DNA of 7,872 nt from Candidatus Hydrogenedentota bacterium (GCA_003552765.1 PUOI01000446.1:1-7872), one strand, 5' to 3'; numbered from the stretch's first letter, positions 1-6,481 are shown. The notes: generated by a model not told the origin, from the letters alone. Made by a program: numbers and translations.

Positions 1-19
1 AACGGCTTCTAGTGGAGCG

Positions 20-108
20 TCAAGCCTAGAACCTGTTGATGGCCAAAGTGAACGCGGTAAGAGGTGGCATGGCCTTCTAGGCCATGAATCACGGGCTGGA
101 AGCCCGTG
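20..108 (-). repeat. Twin-hairpin dispersed repeat, copy A
   Basis: The core contains two adjacent perfect hairpins, each with an 8-bp stem and 3-nt loop. One is at 68-86 (CATGGCCT / AGGCCATG) and the other at 90-108 (CACGGGCT / AGCCCGTG), separated by AAT. The reverse complement matches 1102-1192 closely: about 90% over the 75-base core by eye, then weaker similarity for roughly 25 bases toward the window start. Read through, both copies encode the same peptide-like string (TGFQPVIHGLEGHATS), which is a by-product of the repeat and not a gene. Structure and copy number resemble REP/MITE-type dispersed palindromic elements. The outer boundary is uncertain because the window starts close by. 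Confidence 0.8.
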
Positions 109-342
109 GCAACAAAAATGCCCGGAACCGTGGCGAACACATCTGGTGTGCCTGCTGCCGGAGAGTTTATGGGACACGCGTTATGCATGAGCATGCCTCC
201 GGCCTTATCCCCGTGAAAGCGGGGACGATGGTTGGGATTGGGATTACCCACACGTTTAGCGCTGACCAAGTACCAGGGCATACTTCCTTCGGGGCGTTAG
301 GGTAAGCGCCCGGCGGGGTGGTTGTAAGGATGGGGAGTAGAT
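109..342. other. Gene-free upstream stretch with a short hairpin
   Basis: No convincing gene is seen here; open frames on either strand run through repeat-like sequence. A 6-bp stem TCCCCG/CGGGGA with a 6-nt loop lies at 208-225, and GCATG/CATGC with a 2-nt loop is just upstream near 185-196. Both look like more palindromic repeat material adjoining copy A. No good sigma-70 type promoter pair was found for the gene that starts at 343. The only functional signal I can assign is the ribosome binding site GGGGAG at 332-337. Confidence 0.4.
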
Positions 343-1038
343 ATGCGGAAGCTTATTCTGAGTTGCGTCTGCGGGCAGCGAATGCAGGTGCCGCGTTCAG
401 CCATTGGCCGGACGGGCTTGTGTCCGAGCTGCGGCGCGGCGGTGCCGATTACAGCTGAAAACACCACCCAGGCGTCGGTAAGAGGCGCCGGGCCCGACAC
501 CGCCCCGCCAACCGGCGCCTCGAAAAGCGCATGGAGCGGCGCGCGGCGGACTCCAACCGAGGACGCCAAACGCAAGTTTGGCGAGGCGGTGGACCTATAT
601 TACCGGCGCCACTACGCGGAGGCGTTGGCCATCTTTAATGGGCTGGCCCAACAGTTTCCGGGCAACTCCGAGATAGAACGCGGACGGGATCAATGCCTGG
701 CGGCTTTGCGCGGCGCGGGCGGCTACGAGGGGGCTTTTTCCCAGGACAGGTACCTGTCTTTGCCCGGAGGCGGCGCGGAGCCCAACGGGCAACTCGATGA
801 GAGCACCGTGCGGCGGGTCATCCTTGAGAGACTGCTCCACAGCGTCAGCGAGCAGGTCCAGCTACAAGCCGCGGAACTCGCATGCAAGCTCCTCGGTTTG
901 TTGGAGGGCGGCGTCCAGCGCCCGCCTGCGGAAACGTCAGGCGCCCAGGGGACGCCCGGTTCCGCCGCTTCCATGCAGCCGTCTTGGGACGGCGGCGATG
1001 GATGCATATCCTATCCCCGCAGCATCCACAAGCCCTGA
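343..1038 (+). CDS. Zinc-ribbon and TPR-like protein of unknown function
   Basis: A 231-residue cytoplasmic protein with no signal peptide or membrane segment. The N-terminus has a zinc-ribbon pattern: C8-x-C10-G, then C27-P-S-C30-G, four cysteines in two knuckles about 16 residues apart. A proline/alanine/glycine-rich linker (about 38-70) follows, then a helical stretch at 72-122 that reads as one or two TPR-like helices (YYRRHYAEALAIFNGLAQQFPG is the TPR-like part). A second helical block is at 151-187, and the tail is low-complexity. The start is supported by GGGGAG at 332-337, 5 nt before the ATG. Zinc ribbon plus TPR is a common layout in environmental bacteria for small scaffold or nucleic-acid/protein-binding proteins, but no specific function can be given. 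The gene sits alone between two inverted copies of a palindromic repeat. The last 40 residues are compositionally odd (Pro/Ser/Gly) and may not be conserved. Confidence 0.72.
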   Translation: MRKLILSCVCGQRMQVPRSAIGRTGLCPSCGAAVPITAENTTQASVRGAGPDTAPPTGASKSAWSGARRTPTEDAKRKFGEAVDLYYRRHYAEALAIFNGLAQQFPGNSEIERGRDQCLAALRGAGGYEGAFSQDRYLSLPGGGAEPNGQLDESTVRRVILERLLHSVSEQVQLQAAELACKLLGLLEGGVQRPPAETSGAQGTPGSAASMQPSWDGGDGCISYPRSIHKP

Positions 1039-1101
1039 TTTCACGTTAGTACACTGTCCGTCTTTAGACTGTGGGCAGCGCTTATGCTTGGCGTTACGCA
1101 G

Positions 1102-1192
1102 CACGGGCTTCCAGCCCGTGATTCATGGCCTGGAAGGCCATGCCACCTCCAAGCGCATTCACTTCGGCGGTCAACATGTTTGGGCTTGGCGT
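1102..1192 (+). repeat. Twin-hairpin dispersed repeat, copy B
   Basis: Second copy of the element at 20-108, in inverted orientation. The hairpins are CACGGGCT/AGCCCGTG at 1102-1120 and CATGGCCT/AGGCCATG at 1124-1142, separated by ATT. All four 8-bp stems in the two copies are intact, and within the two hairpins the only difference is one loop base. Most mismatches lie in the tail (about 1150-1192). Stem conservation with tail drift suggests that the folded core is what is recognised or maintained. It begins 63 bases after the zinc-ribbon gene's stop. Confidence 0.8.
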
Positions 1193-1220
1193 GCTACCAG
1201 CCGGGTCAAGCGGCTCATTG

Positions 1221-1258
1221 AACGCCCCCTCAACCCGTTTGGGTGGAGGGGGCGTTTT
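1221..1258. terminator. Strong stem-loop terminator between convergent genes
   Basis: An 11-bp stem (1221-1231 with 1246-1256) is extended by an inner ACCC/GGGT stem across one mismatch and closed by a GTTT loop. On the plus strand it ends in TTTT (1255-1258), so it is best placed to stop plus-strand transcription from the zinc-ribbon gene. On the minus strand it lies about 27 nt past the stop of the lipoprotein gene but has only a short T run. A bidirectional role between the convergent genes is likely. Confidence 0.75.
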
Positions 1259-1284
1259 CATTCACCGCCTGTAACTGGCTCGCA

Positions 1285-3147
1285 TCAGAAACGCCAGTCC
1301 GGATCAATTTCTTGGATTTGATGTCCGGCTTCCGGGTGTTCGGGCGGCTCTTCCAACTCGAGGTCCGGGGCCCCGTGGATGCGTATCCACGTATCCTGCA
1401 TCCCCTCCTCGGGATCGACAAACACAGGGAAGACGTCGTGAGCATAAATGGGGCTCGTCAAAGCATAAACCTCCAAGGGACCAAAGCCCCGTTCTTGGGG
1501 AATATCCACAATCCGGACTTGATACCTGGCATATTGTTCCGGCATTTGCGTGAACCGGGTTAGCCAGTTGTCTTCCTCTATGACCTTGGATATTATGGGC
1601 CGGCCATCCAAAAGCACTTGCAGCTTCTTGCCCCGGGCGCCGCTCACGAGCACTTCAAAGTCCGTTGGAACGCCCAAGGGAATCATCCCCCCTATCGTGA
1701 CGTCGACCTGTCCCGTCTGGGCGCCGTCGGCATGGAAACGCACGATGGGTCCATCGGGATCGCGGCTTATGTAGGTGCGTCCCATGCGGATGCCCTCCAG
1801 GATCCCTTCAACCGAGAGTTCCTCGGCATAGACATGGGTGGCTGGTTCGCCCAAGGGGATATGAGGTCCCCCTGACATGCTTCCGCCAATGACACCCGCC
1901 CGAAGTCCGCGCTGCAACTCGTAGTTATGGAAAACCGCGGCCTGGCCGTTCGCCGACAACCCGCCCGTGGCAGCGGCTTGAGCGACCGAATGCACAAGCG
2001 GACCTGAGTCGCCCTGTTCCCGCTCCCGGCTCTCCTCGTCAAGATGTTCCAGCGATAGCGGAGGCACGCCCCGCCAATCCCGGAGCCATACTTCCACGGC
2101 GTTGGCGAAGTTCAGGCCCCATTGCCAGGGGGCGGCGGGGAACGTGGGATGCGCGACAACGAAGGCGCCGCCTTGGACCTGCACCAGACGCGCGAGCGCC
2201 TGGGCCTCGATCCGGCTATGCGTGAGATGGGGAAACGTGCGCGGCCCGTAGATCAGCGCCACGCCCCGGTCATCGGTTCCCCATTCCATGGCGGGAATCA
2301 AGACCACGTCATCCGAATGGTACGCGGGATCCTCAATGCTTTGCATGGTGTTTCGGTCGGTAATGGCCAGAAAATCCAGTCCGCGCCCCTCGGCCCGTTC
2401 GATGAGTTCCCCCACGGATTCTGTCCCGCCGCCGTATTCAGAGCGCGCATGCAGCTCGCCTCTATACCATCCGGCATCGGAAGACAGTGTCCGGTTCTCC
2501 CATTCCAGCCTGGGCTCTCCGGGTATGCTCGAAGGATCTTCCCGGTCCATGCCCAGTTCGGTTTCCACCCTGTCCAGGACCAGGTTCATATTCTGGTCAA
2601 AGGCCCAAAGGGGCGTTTCGCCATGCGAGCCTTCGAGCAACTCCACGTCAACCTGCGCGGTTGCCCCTTCCTGAACAACGATCTCCTCCACATGGGCGAG
2701 GATGGGCACTTCGTCGGAATACACATAGATGTATGCCGTATAGGGTCCCTCGGGGAATTCGCCGGATAGCGTTCCTTCAGGGGCCTCGCGGTAGAACCGG
2801 TTCTCTTCGGCGTCATCCAGCCGGACCCGGCTCGGGAGTTCCCGTCCAAACACGTTGCGCACCGTCACATCAACTGTTCCCCGTGGTGTCCCCTCCGGGA
2901 CGTCCGGCTCCCTCTCGGTAATTGGTATATGGCGGTCTTCGTCAACAGTAGCCGGTACGTCGGGGTCGGCCTCGGCGTCATACGCTGCTTGACGGAGATC
3001 CGTTTCCGGATCGGTCTCTGCCTGTTCGCTGGGCGTGGTGGCGCACGCCGCAAGCAGGGCGACACATGCAAGGGCGAGCAGCTGATTCAGTGTGGGGGTT
3101 CTCTGGACCACTCCCCTTGAACAAACAACTTGATATTTATCACACAT
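1285..3147 (-). CDS. Lipoprotein with CehA/McbA-type PHP domain, metal site degenerate
   Basis: A 620-residue secreted lipoprotein. The hydrophobic segment at about 23-34 ends in the lipobox L-A-A-C35, so the mature protein should be lipid-anchored at Cys35. An acidic linker (about 40-90) follows, then a beta-rich domain at about 90-173 resembling carboxypeptidase-regulatory/Ig-like folds. A PHP-type region of the CehA/McbA metallohydrolase family spans about 225-460, followed by a beta-rich C-terminal domain. Family landmarks are recognisable: GELH (230-233), GLDFLAITD (256-264), E288, VVAHP (330-334), VEVW (351-354) and GRTYIS near 456. Usual ligands are altered, however: the second His of HxH is R235, DHN is DRN (264-266), and the late SDxH is S-M-S-G (423-426). 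Hydrolase activity is therefore doubtful. The ATG has GGGAG about 10 nt upstream (plus-strand 3158-3162). The residues before the signal peptide make a long n-region, so an internal start such as the GTG at Val13 is possible. It is divergent from the YtrA-type gene. Confidence 0.85.
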   Translation of the reverse strand: MCDKYQVVCSRGVVQRTPTLNQLLALACVALLAACATTPSEQAETDPETDLRQAAYDAEADPDVPATVDEDRHIPITEREPDVPEGTPRGTVDVTVRNVFGRELPSRVRLDDAEENRFYREAPEGTLSGEFPEGPYTAYIYVYSDEVPILAHVEEIVVQEGATAQVDVELLEGSHGETPLWAFDQNMNLVLDRVETELGMDREDPSSIPGEPRLEWENRTLSSDAGWYRGELHARSEYGGGTESVGELIERAEGRGLDFLAITDRNTMQSIEDPAYHSDDVVLIPAMEWGTDDRGVALIYGPRTFPHLTHSRIEAQALARLVQVQGGAFVVAHPTFPAAPWQWGLNFANAVEVWLRDWRGVPPLSLEHLDEESREREQGDSGPLVHSVAQAAATGGLSANGQAAVFHNYELQRGLRAGVIGGSMSGGPHIPLGEPATHVYAEELSVEGILEGIRMGRTYISRDPDGPIVRFHADGAQTGQVDVTIGGMIPLGVPTDFEVLVSGARGKKLQVLLDGRPIISKVIEEDNWLTRFTQMPEQYARYQVRIVDIPQERGFGPLEVYALTSPIYAHDVFPVFVDPEEGMQDTWIRIHGAPDLELEEPPEHPEAGHQIQEIDPDWRF

Positions 3148-3177
3148 AGATAGTAGACTCCCAAATAGGTTTCACGT

Positions 3178-3204
3178 GTAGACTGCGGCTTTAGCCGCTC
3201 CTAC
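3178..3204. repeat. Palindromic repeat-like hairpin between divergent genes
   Basis: GCGGC at 3185-3189 pairs with GCCGC at 3194-3198 around TTTA, and outer GTAG (3178-3181) pairs with CTAC (3201-3204). It differs from the 20-108/1102-1192 family. It looks like a dispersed palindromic element, but its place in the only gap between the lipoprotein gene and the GntR-type gene means an operator role cannot be excluded. GTAGACT occurs at both 3153-3159 and 3178-3184. I found no clear promoter hexamers for either gene in this gap. Confidence 0.5.
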
Positions 3205-3266
3205 CGGTTTCCAGACTTGGCGTTCCGTCCCACGAACAGCTCAAACTTGTTTCAGAAAGGGTCACC

Positions 3267-3698
3267 ATGCTAGAGAACATTGATATTACAAGCAGCGTAG
3301 CGGTCTATGTGCAGATCGAGAACCACGTTCAATTCGCCATCTCCTCCGGCCGTCTCAAGCCCGGCGACCAGCTTCCCTCGGTGCGGGAACTCTCCGAACG
3401 GCTGGGCGTTAATCCTAACACAGTCGCCAAGGCATATCGCGATTTGGAGGTGATGGGGCTCCTCTTCACCCGGCGCGGGATGGGGGTTTTCATCAACAAG
3501 AACGTTGAACAGAAGTGCCGGGAAGAATGCCGCCGGCGTATCATTGAGCGTCTGCATGAGGTCGTTGCCGAAGCCAAGGCTGCCGGCATGTCCCGCGACG
3601 AGGTCGTGAAAATCGTTGACAAGTGCATTGAGGCCGATGCCGATCCCTATAGCGATGTGCCATCGGATATTCTCGATATGGCCAAGAAGAAACCGTAG
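3267..3698 (+). CDS. GntR-family transcriptional regulator, YtrA type
   Basis: A 143-residue DNA-binding regulator. Residues about 10-78 form the GntR winged helix-turn-helix: VYVQIENHVQ, GRLKPGDQLPSVRELSERLG, then recognition helix VNPNTVAKAYRDLEVMG and wing GLLFTRRGMGVFI. The remainder is a short helical tail (about 80-143) for dimerisation, without the large effector domain of FadR, HutC or MocR relatives. That length and layout are typical of the YtrA subfamily. The start is well supported by AAAGGG at 3256-3261, 5 nt before the ATG. Known YtrA-type genes usually head operons with ABC transporter genes that they repress. None is present here: a hairpin and a gene-free stretch follow. Autoregulation or control of the divergent lipoprotein gene is an inference. 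Confidence 0.92.
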   Translation: MLENIDITSSVAVYVQIENHVQFAISSGRLKPGDQLPSVRELSERLGVNPNTVAKAYRDLEVMGLLFTRRGMGVFINKNVEQKCREECRRRIIERLHEVVAEAKAAGMSRDEVVKIVDKCIEADADPYSDVPSDILDMAKKKP

Positions 3699-3714
3699 CG
3701 ATCATACGTCACGT

Positions 3715-3751
3715 GGGGCGCGTGCATCAATGCGTCCCTTTGATGCGCCCC
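3715..3751 (+). terminator. Candidate terminator after the YtrA-type gene
   Basis: GGGGC (3715-3719) pairs with GCCCC (3747-3751), and GCATCAA (3724-3730) with TTGATGC (3740-3746). This makes a 12-bp stem with a 4-nt bulge and a 9-nt loop. It starts 17 nt after the stop codon and is followed by a pyrimidine-rich but not pure-T tail (TCCCCTTTC). It is likely a terminator, though the weak T run leaves room for another structured role. Confidence 0.5.
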
Positions 3752-4034
3752 TCCCCTTTCAGCTGGACAACAACCTCTTTCGGCTCTGTCTAACGAAGCG
3801 GGCGGGTTTGCGGCTGACAACGCGGCTTGGATTCCATCGTTGCGGGGCTGGCGCTGCCTCTCCCCGCGACGCTACAAGGGCGCCTCGGACGCGTCTTGGC
3901 TCTTGCGATGTACGGGCAATATCGCTATCATACGGGCAGGGGCGATGCGGCGCCCCGCAGCCGGACGTTCTCCGGGGTGGAAGAAGCCGCCCATGGGTGG
4001 ACATTCGGATAGAGGAGCACAAGGCGCAAAAGCG
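3752..4034. other. Gene-free stretch
   Basis: No supported gene. Short open frames on both strands lack ribosome binding sites and recognisable domains; the most coding-like one would have to start at a TTG (3827) without a Shine-Dalgarno. Minor structure: an 8-base direct repeat TACGGGCA at 3911-3918 and 3931-3938 (20-base period), and a 5-bp hairpin TGCGG/CCGCA at 3946-3959. The stretch could be decayed coding sequence or upstream regulatory DNA for the kinase operon. Confidence 0.4.
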
Positions 4035-4062
4035 CTGCCATGAACGGCTTACGTGATATAAT
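4035..4062 (+). promoter_or_regulatory. Extended -10 sigma-70-type promoter for the kinase operon
   Basis: A perfect TATAAT at 4057-4062 is preceded by TGA (4054-4056), giving an extended -10. CTGCCA at 4035-4040 matches four of six bases of the -35 consensus with a 16-bp spacer. It faces the kinase gene and would start transcription near 4069, leaving a leader of about 140 nt. It is the best promoter-like sequence I found in the window. Confidence 0.55.
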
Positions 4063-4068
4063 TGGGTA

Positions 4069-4208
4069 AACGCTCAGGGCATTCGGTACCGCCTGAGTAT
4101 GGCGAGATGTGGTGTCCGCAAAGCGGGAACCACAACAGGGGTGGATGGGCGGCGACGCTGTCGCGCCCGCCGCAAGGATAAGGATGCCGTGCCATTCTTA
4201 AGGGACTC
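4069..4208 (+). promoter_or_regulatory. Structured 5' leader of the kinase operon
   Basis: Between the predicted start site and the kinase ATG, three separate hairpins can form. First, CTCAGG/CCTGAG at 4073-4097 encloses the palindrome GGTACC. Second, 4109-4133 pairs GTGGT/ACCAC and CCGC/GCGG across a small internal loop with an AAA loop. Third, 4147-4168 pairs GGGC/GCCC and GCGAC/GTCGC with one bulged G. The Shine-Dalgarno AAGGGA is at 4200-4205, only 3 nt from the ATG. I do not recognise a known riboswitch family. A leader of this length with stacked stems may regulate expression, or it may hold palindromic repeat material. Confidence 0.35.
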
Positions 4209-5159
4209 ATGAAAAGATTCTTTGGCGCCAAGAAGGACGACCCGCTACGCCACGAAGAGGAAGAGCGGGCAGAAGGTGATGGACAACCGGGGGGTGGGCA
4301 GTCTGAACTGGAGTTGACCCGCGTTGGTCCCTACGAGATTCTTGCGCCCATTGGGAGCGGCGGAATGGGGACCGTGTATAAGGCGATCGACCGCAGCCGG
4401 GATACGACCGTCGCCATCAAGGTCTTGGACCGGCGATACGATCTGGACAAGAAACGCCGCAAACGGGATTACCTGGGCCGTGAAATCCTGATCGCCTCCG
4501 CGCTAAATCATCCCAATATCATTCGGATGTCCAACCAAATCGTCGAGCAAGAAGACCGGAACGGCAATGTCCGGCGGTGTCTGATCATGGAGTTGGTTGA
4601 CGGGCACAACCTTCGCCGGTTCATTGAGAACCGGGAACTGAGCATGCGGCAAATGGTGGATTTGGCGATTCAGCTTTGCCAGGGGCTTGACTTTCTCCAC
4701 CAGCACGGCATCGTTCACCGGGACATCAAGCCGGAGAACTTCCTGTTCTCGCGCGATCTGAAGAAGGTGAAGATCGTGGACTTTGGCCTTTCCAAATCGG
4801 AGTCGAGTTGGCGCACGCGCTGGTTCAAGGAGGGCGGCGGCACCCGCCGCTACATGTCGCCCGAGCAGTTGGCGAAGAAGAGCCTTGATGGCCGCTCGGA
4901 CATCTTTTCGTTTGGCCTGACGCTTTACGAGTTGTTTTCGGGCAGACATCCTTGTCCGGGACCGGGCGCGAATGACATCATGCGGCAGCTGCGGGACTCC
5001 CGCTTCCGGTTTGACCCCCCTTCCAAGCACAATCCGGCGATCCCGCCGCAATTGGACCGGGTTATCCTGAAGTGTCTACGGCGCAACCCAGATAAGCGTT
5101 ATCAGTCAGTGACAGAGTTGTTGTTGGATTTACAACGGGTAGCAGAAGCGCGAATCTGA
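4209..5159 (+). CDS. Hanks-type Ser/Thr protein kinase
   Basis: A 316-residue kinase that transfers phosphate from ATP to Ser/Thr residues of proteins. After a charged, glycine-rich N-tail (1-38) the whole chain is one kinase domain (about 42-312). Its landmarks are the glycine loop GSGGMGTVY (49-57), VAIK with K71, helix-C E92, HRD with catalytic D172 plus K174 and N177, DFG (191-193), SPE in place of APE (217-219), and D231 of the SDIFSFG motif. All catalytic positions are intact, so it should be active. No transmembrane segment, PASTA repeats or other sensor is seen, so it is probably cytoplasmic and may get its signal from a partner. It is first gene of an operon: its TGA overlaps the Shine-Dalgarno of the next gene, whose ATG starts 9 nt later. 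The shared transcript suggests a role in envelope control. Confidence 0.95.
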   Translation: MKRFFGAKKDDPLRHEEEERAEGDGQPGGGQSELELTRVGPYEILAPIGSGGMGTVYKAIDRSRDTTVAIKVLDRRYDLDKKRRKRDYLGREILIASALNHPNIIRMSNQIVEQEDRNGNVRRCLIMELVDGHNLRRFIENRELSMRQMVDLAIQLCQGLDFLHQHGIVHRDIKPENFLFSRDLKKVKIVDFGLSKSESSWRTRWFKEGGGTRRYMSPEQLAKKSLDGRSDIFSFGLTLYELFSGRHPCPGPGANDIMRQLRDSRFRFDPPSKHNPAIPPQLDRVILKCLRRNPDKRYQSVTELLLDLQRVAEARI

Positions 5160-5168
5160 GGAGAGACT

Positions 5169-6398
5169 ATGCGGCGGCAGCCGACGTTCAAGAGTGTCAC
5201 TCGACGGGACCCGAGCCTGGGAAAGATAATCACTCTCCTCCTCGTTCTCTTCGTGGGCGTGTATGGGGCGCTGTGGGTAACCAATACGCTTCGGGGTCAC
5301 TATTTCGTAGGGAACTGGGAGTCGAATGCCCGCGCCGCGATCGAGGATGCGCGGGAACTCGTGGAAGAACAGCGGAATGCGGAGGTCCGGGAGCTGCTCG
5401 GGCCCATTGTGGCGCGCGTTTCCGACTCCAGGATAACGCCCGAGGCCTTGTTCTTGCTTGCGAAGGCGGAACAAGCCACGGGGAACGTGGAACAAGCGCA
5501 GGCCTATTTTGAGCGGGCCACATCCGAGTTCCCCAACAGTCCTCATCATCCCAAGGCGGCGCTTGCCTACGCCCGCCTGCTGGAAGAGAATGGCGACACG
5601 GAGCAGGCCTTGGCGTTGTATGGCGAGGTGCGGGATACAGCGGCGCCTGAATTCCGCGCCGAGGCGTTGACCGCCTTTGGACGCGAAGCCGAGCGGGAAG
5701 GCGAACTGGTGGAGGCGCGGGATTACTACGCCAAGGCGGTGGAAGACGCCCAATGGGATAGCGACGCGTGGAACGAGGCCCTGGATGCGTTGGGCGACGC
5801 CAATGTGGAGTTGATTTTTTCGCCCCAGGAGACCCCGGAAAGCCGTTATTACGAAGTGCAATCGGGCGACAACCTGACCGCGATTGGGGTTGAGCTTAAC
5901 ACGACGCAAGGCCTCCTCATGCGGGCCAACAACATAGACAACCCCGCCGATTTGCGGGTAGGACAACGGCTGAAGTACACGCCTAAGGATTTTCGCATCA
6001 TCATTGAACGCTCGACAAAGCGCTTGTTCCTGCTGGACAACGACGGCATTTTCAAGCGATACGACGTTGGCCTGGGCAGGCCAGGACAGGAGACCGTTCT
6101 GGGCAGTTACCGGGTGGGAAATAAGCAGAAGGATCCCACGTGGTTCAAACCGGGATATGGTCCGATCCCGCCTAACGATCCCCGCAACGAATTGGCGACG
6201 CGCTGGATGCCGATGGTGCCGGAGGAAGAGGGCCTCCCGACGGATTTGGGGATTCATGGCACAATCGCGCCGGAGACCATTGGCAAGTACGACTCCAACG
6301 GGTGCGTCCGGATGTACACCGAGGAAGTGGAGGAACTCTACGACTTGGTGGTTCGCGCAACCCCCGTGGAAGTGGTCGAGGTGTTTAGTCCAGTTTGA
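5169..6398 (+). CDS. Membrane-anchored TPR-LysM-YkuD L,D-transpeptidase
   Basis: A 409-residue protein expected to form 3-3 peptidoglycan cross-links, or attach proteins to peptidoglycan, outside the cytoplasmic membrane. Domains in order: a short basic cytoplasmic N-terminus, one membrane segment (about 18-37), helical TPR-like repeats (about 52-210), a LysM peptidoglycan-binding module (about 227-271; YYEVQSGDNLTAIG start, LRVGQRLKY end) and a YkuD catalytic domain (about 275-407). The catalytic signature is intact: H363 in GIHGT and C379 in SNGCVRM. The residue before GC is Asn where many relatives have His, a position known to vary (B. subtilis YkuD has SKGC). The start follows GAGGAGAG (around 5159-5165) with good spacing. 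Second gene of the kinase operon. The long TPR block between anchor and LysM may recruit partner proteins; that is inference. Confidence 0.93.
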   Translation: MRRQPTFKSVTRRDPSLGKIITLLLVLFVGVYGALWVTNTLRGHYFVGNWESNARAAIEDARELVEEQRNAEVRELLGPIVARVSDSRITPEALFLLAKAEQATGNVEQAQAYFERATSEFPNSPHHPKAALAYARLLEENGDTEQALALYGEVRDTAAPEFRAEALTAFGREAEREGELVEARDYYAKAVEDAQWDSDAWNEALDALGDANVELIFSPQETPESRYYEVQSGDNLTAIGVELNTTQGLLMRANNIDNPADLRVGQRLKYTPKDFRIIIERSTKRLFLLDNDGIFKRYDVGLGRPGQETVLGSYRVGNKQKDPTWFKPGYGPIPPNDPRNELATRWMPMVPEEEGLPTDLGIHGTIAPETIGKYDSNGCVRMYTEEVEELYDLVVRATPVEVVEVFSPV

Positions 6399-6450
6399 TG
6401 GCAAAGGTGGGTCAGCAGCGGGCCGGTCTTCAGCGGAGTTTGTTGTTATG

Positions 6451-6481
6451 CCCGGACGGTTGCCAACGCCGTGCGGGTTTT
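6451..6481 (+). terminator. Candidate terminator of the kinase/transpeptidase operon
   Basis: CCCG (6451-6454) pairs with CGGG (6474-6477), and ACGG (6456-6459) with CCGT (6469-6472) across a single G-G mismatch, with a 9-nt loop. TTTT (6478-6481) follows directly. It lies 53 nt after the transpeptidase stop and would separate that operon from the GAF-GGDEF gene. The stem is moderate and the T run short. Confidence 0.5.

Noticed and set aside
9..305. Open frames on both strands across the first 300 bases
   Set aside because: They translate palindromic repeat sequence; the same peptide-like string appears in the second repeat copy in an unrelated frame.
2122..2769. 215-codon plus-strand frame inside the lipoprotein gene
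   Set aside because: It is a shadow of the minus-strand PHP-type gene, whose domain pattern is continuous through this region.
3616..4056. 146-codon frame starting within the YtrA-type gene and running through the gene-free block
   Set aside because: It overlaps a firm gene in another frame, crosses the candidate terminator, and has no recognisable domain or ribosome binding site.
4069..4208. c-di-GMP (GEMM) riboswitch in the kinase leader
   Set aside because: A CGCAAAGC-like string is present, but the surrounding GEMM elements and their order are not.
4503..5051. 182-codon open frame antisense to the kinase
   Set aside because: The kinase motifs on the plus strand account for the sequence; no ribosome binding site or domain supports the antisense frame.
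5169..6398. Asn instead of His before Gly-Cys in the transpeptidase signature, as a sign of inactivity
   Set aside because: The position varies in active relatives (B. subtilis YkuD has Lys), and the catalytic His363 and Cys379 are present.
5130..6404. 424-codon open frame on the minus strand opposite the L,D-transpeptidase
   Set aside because: It mirrors a gene with clear TPR, LysM and YkuD domains on the other strand; its translation has no recognisable domain and GC-rich antisense frames are often open.
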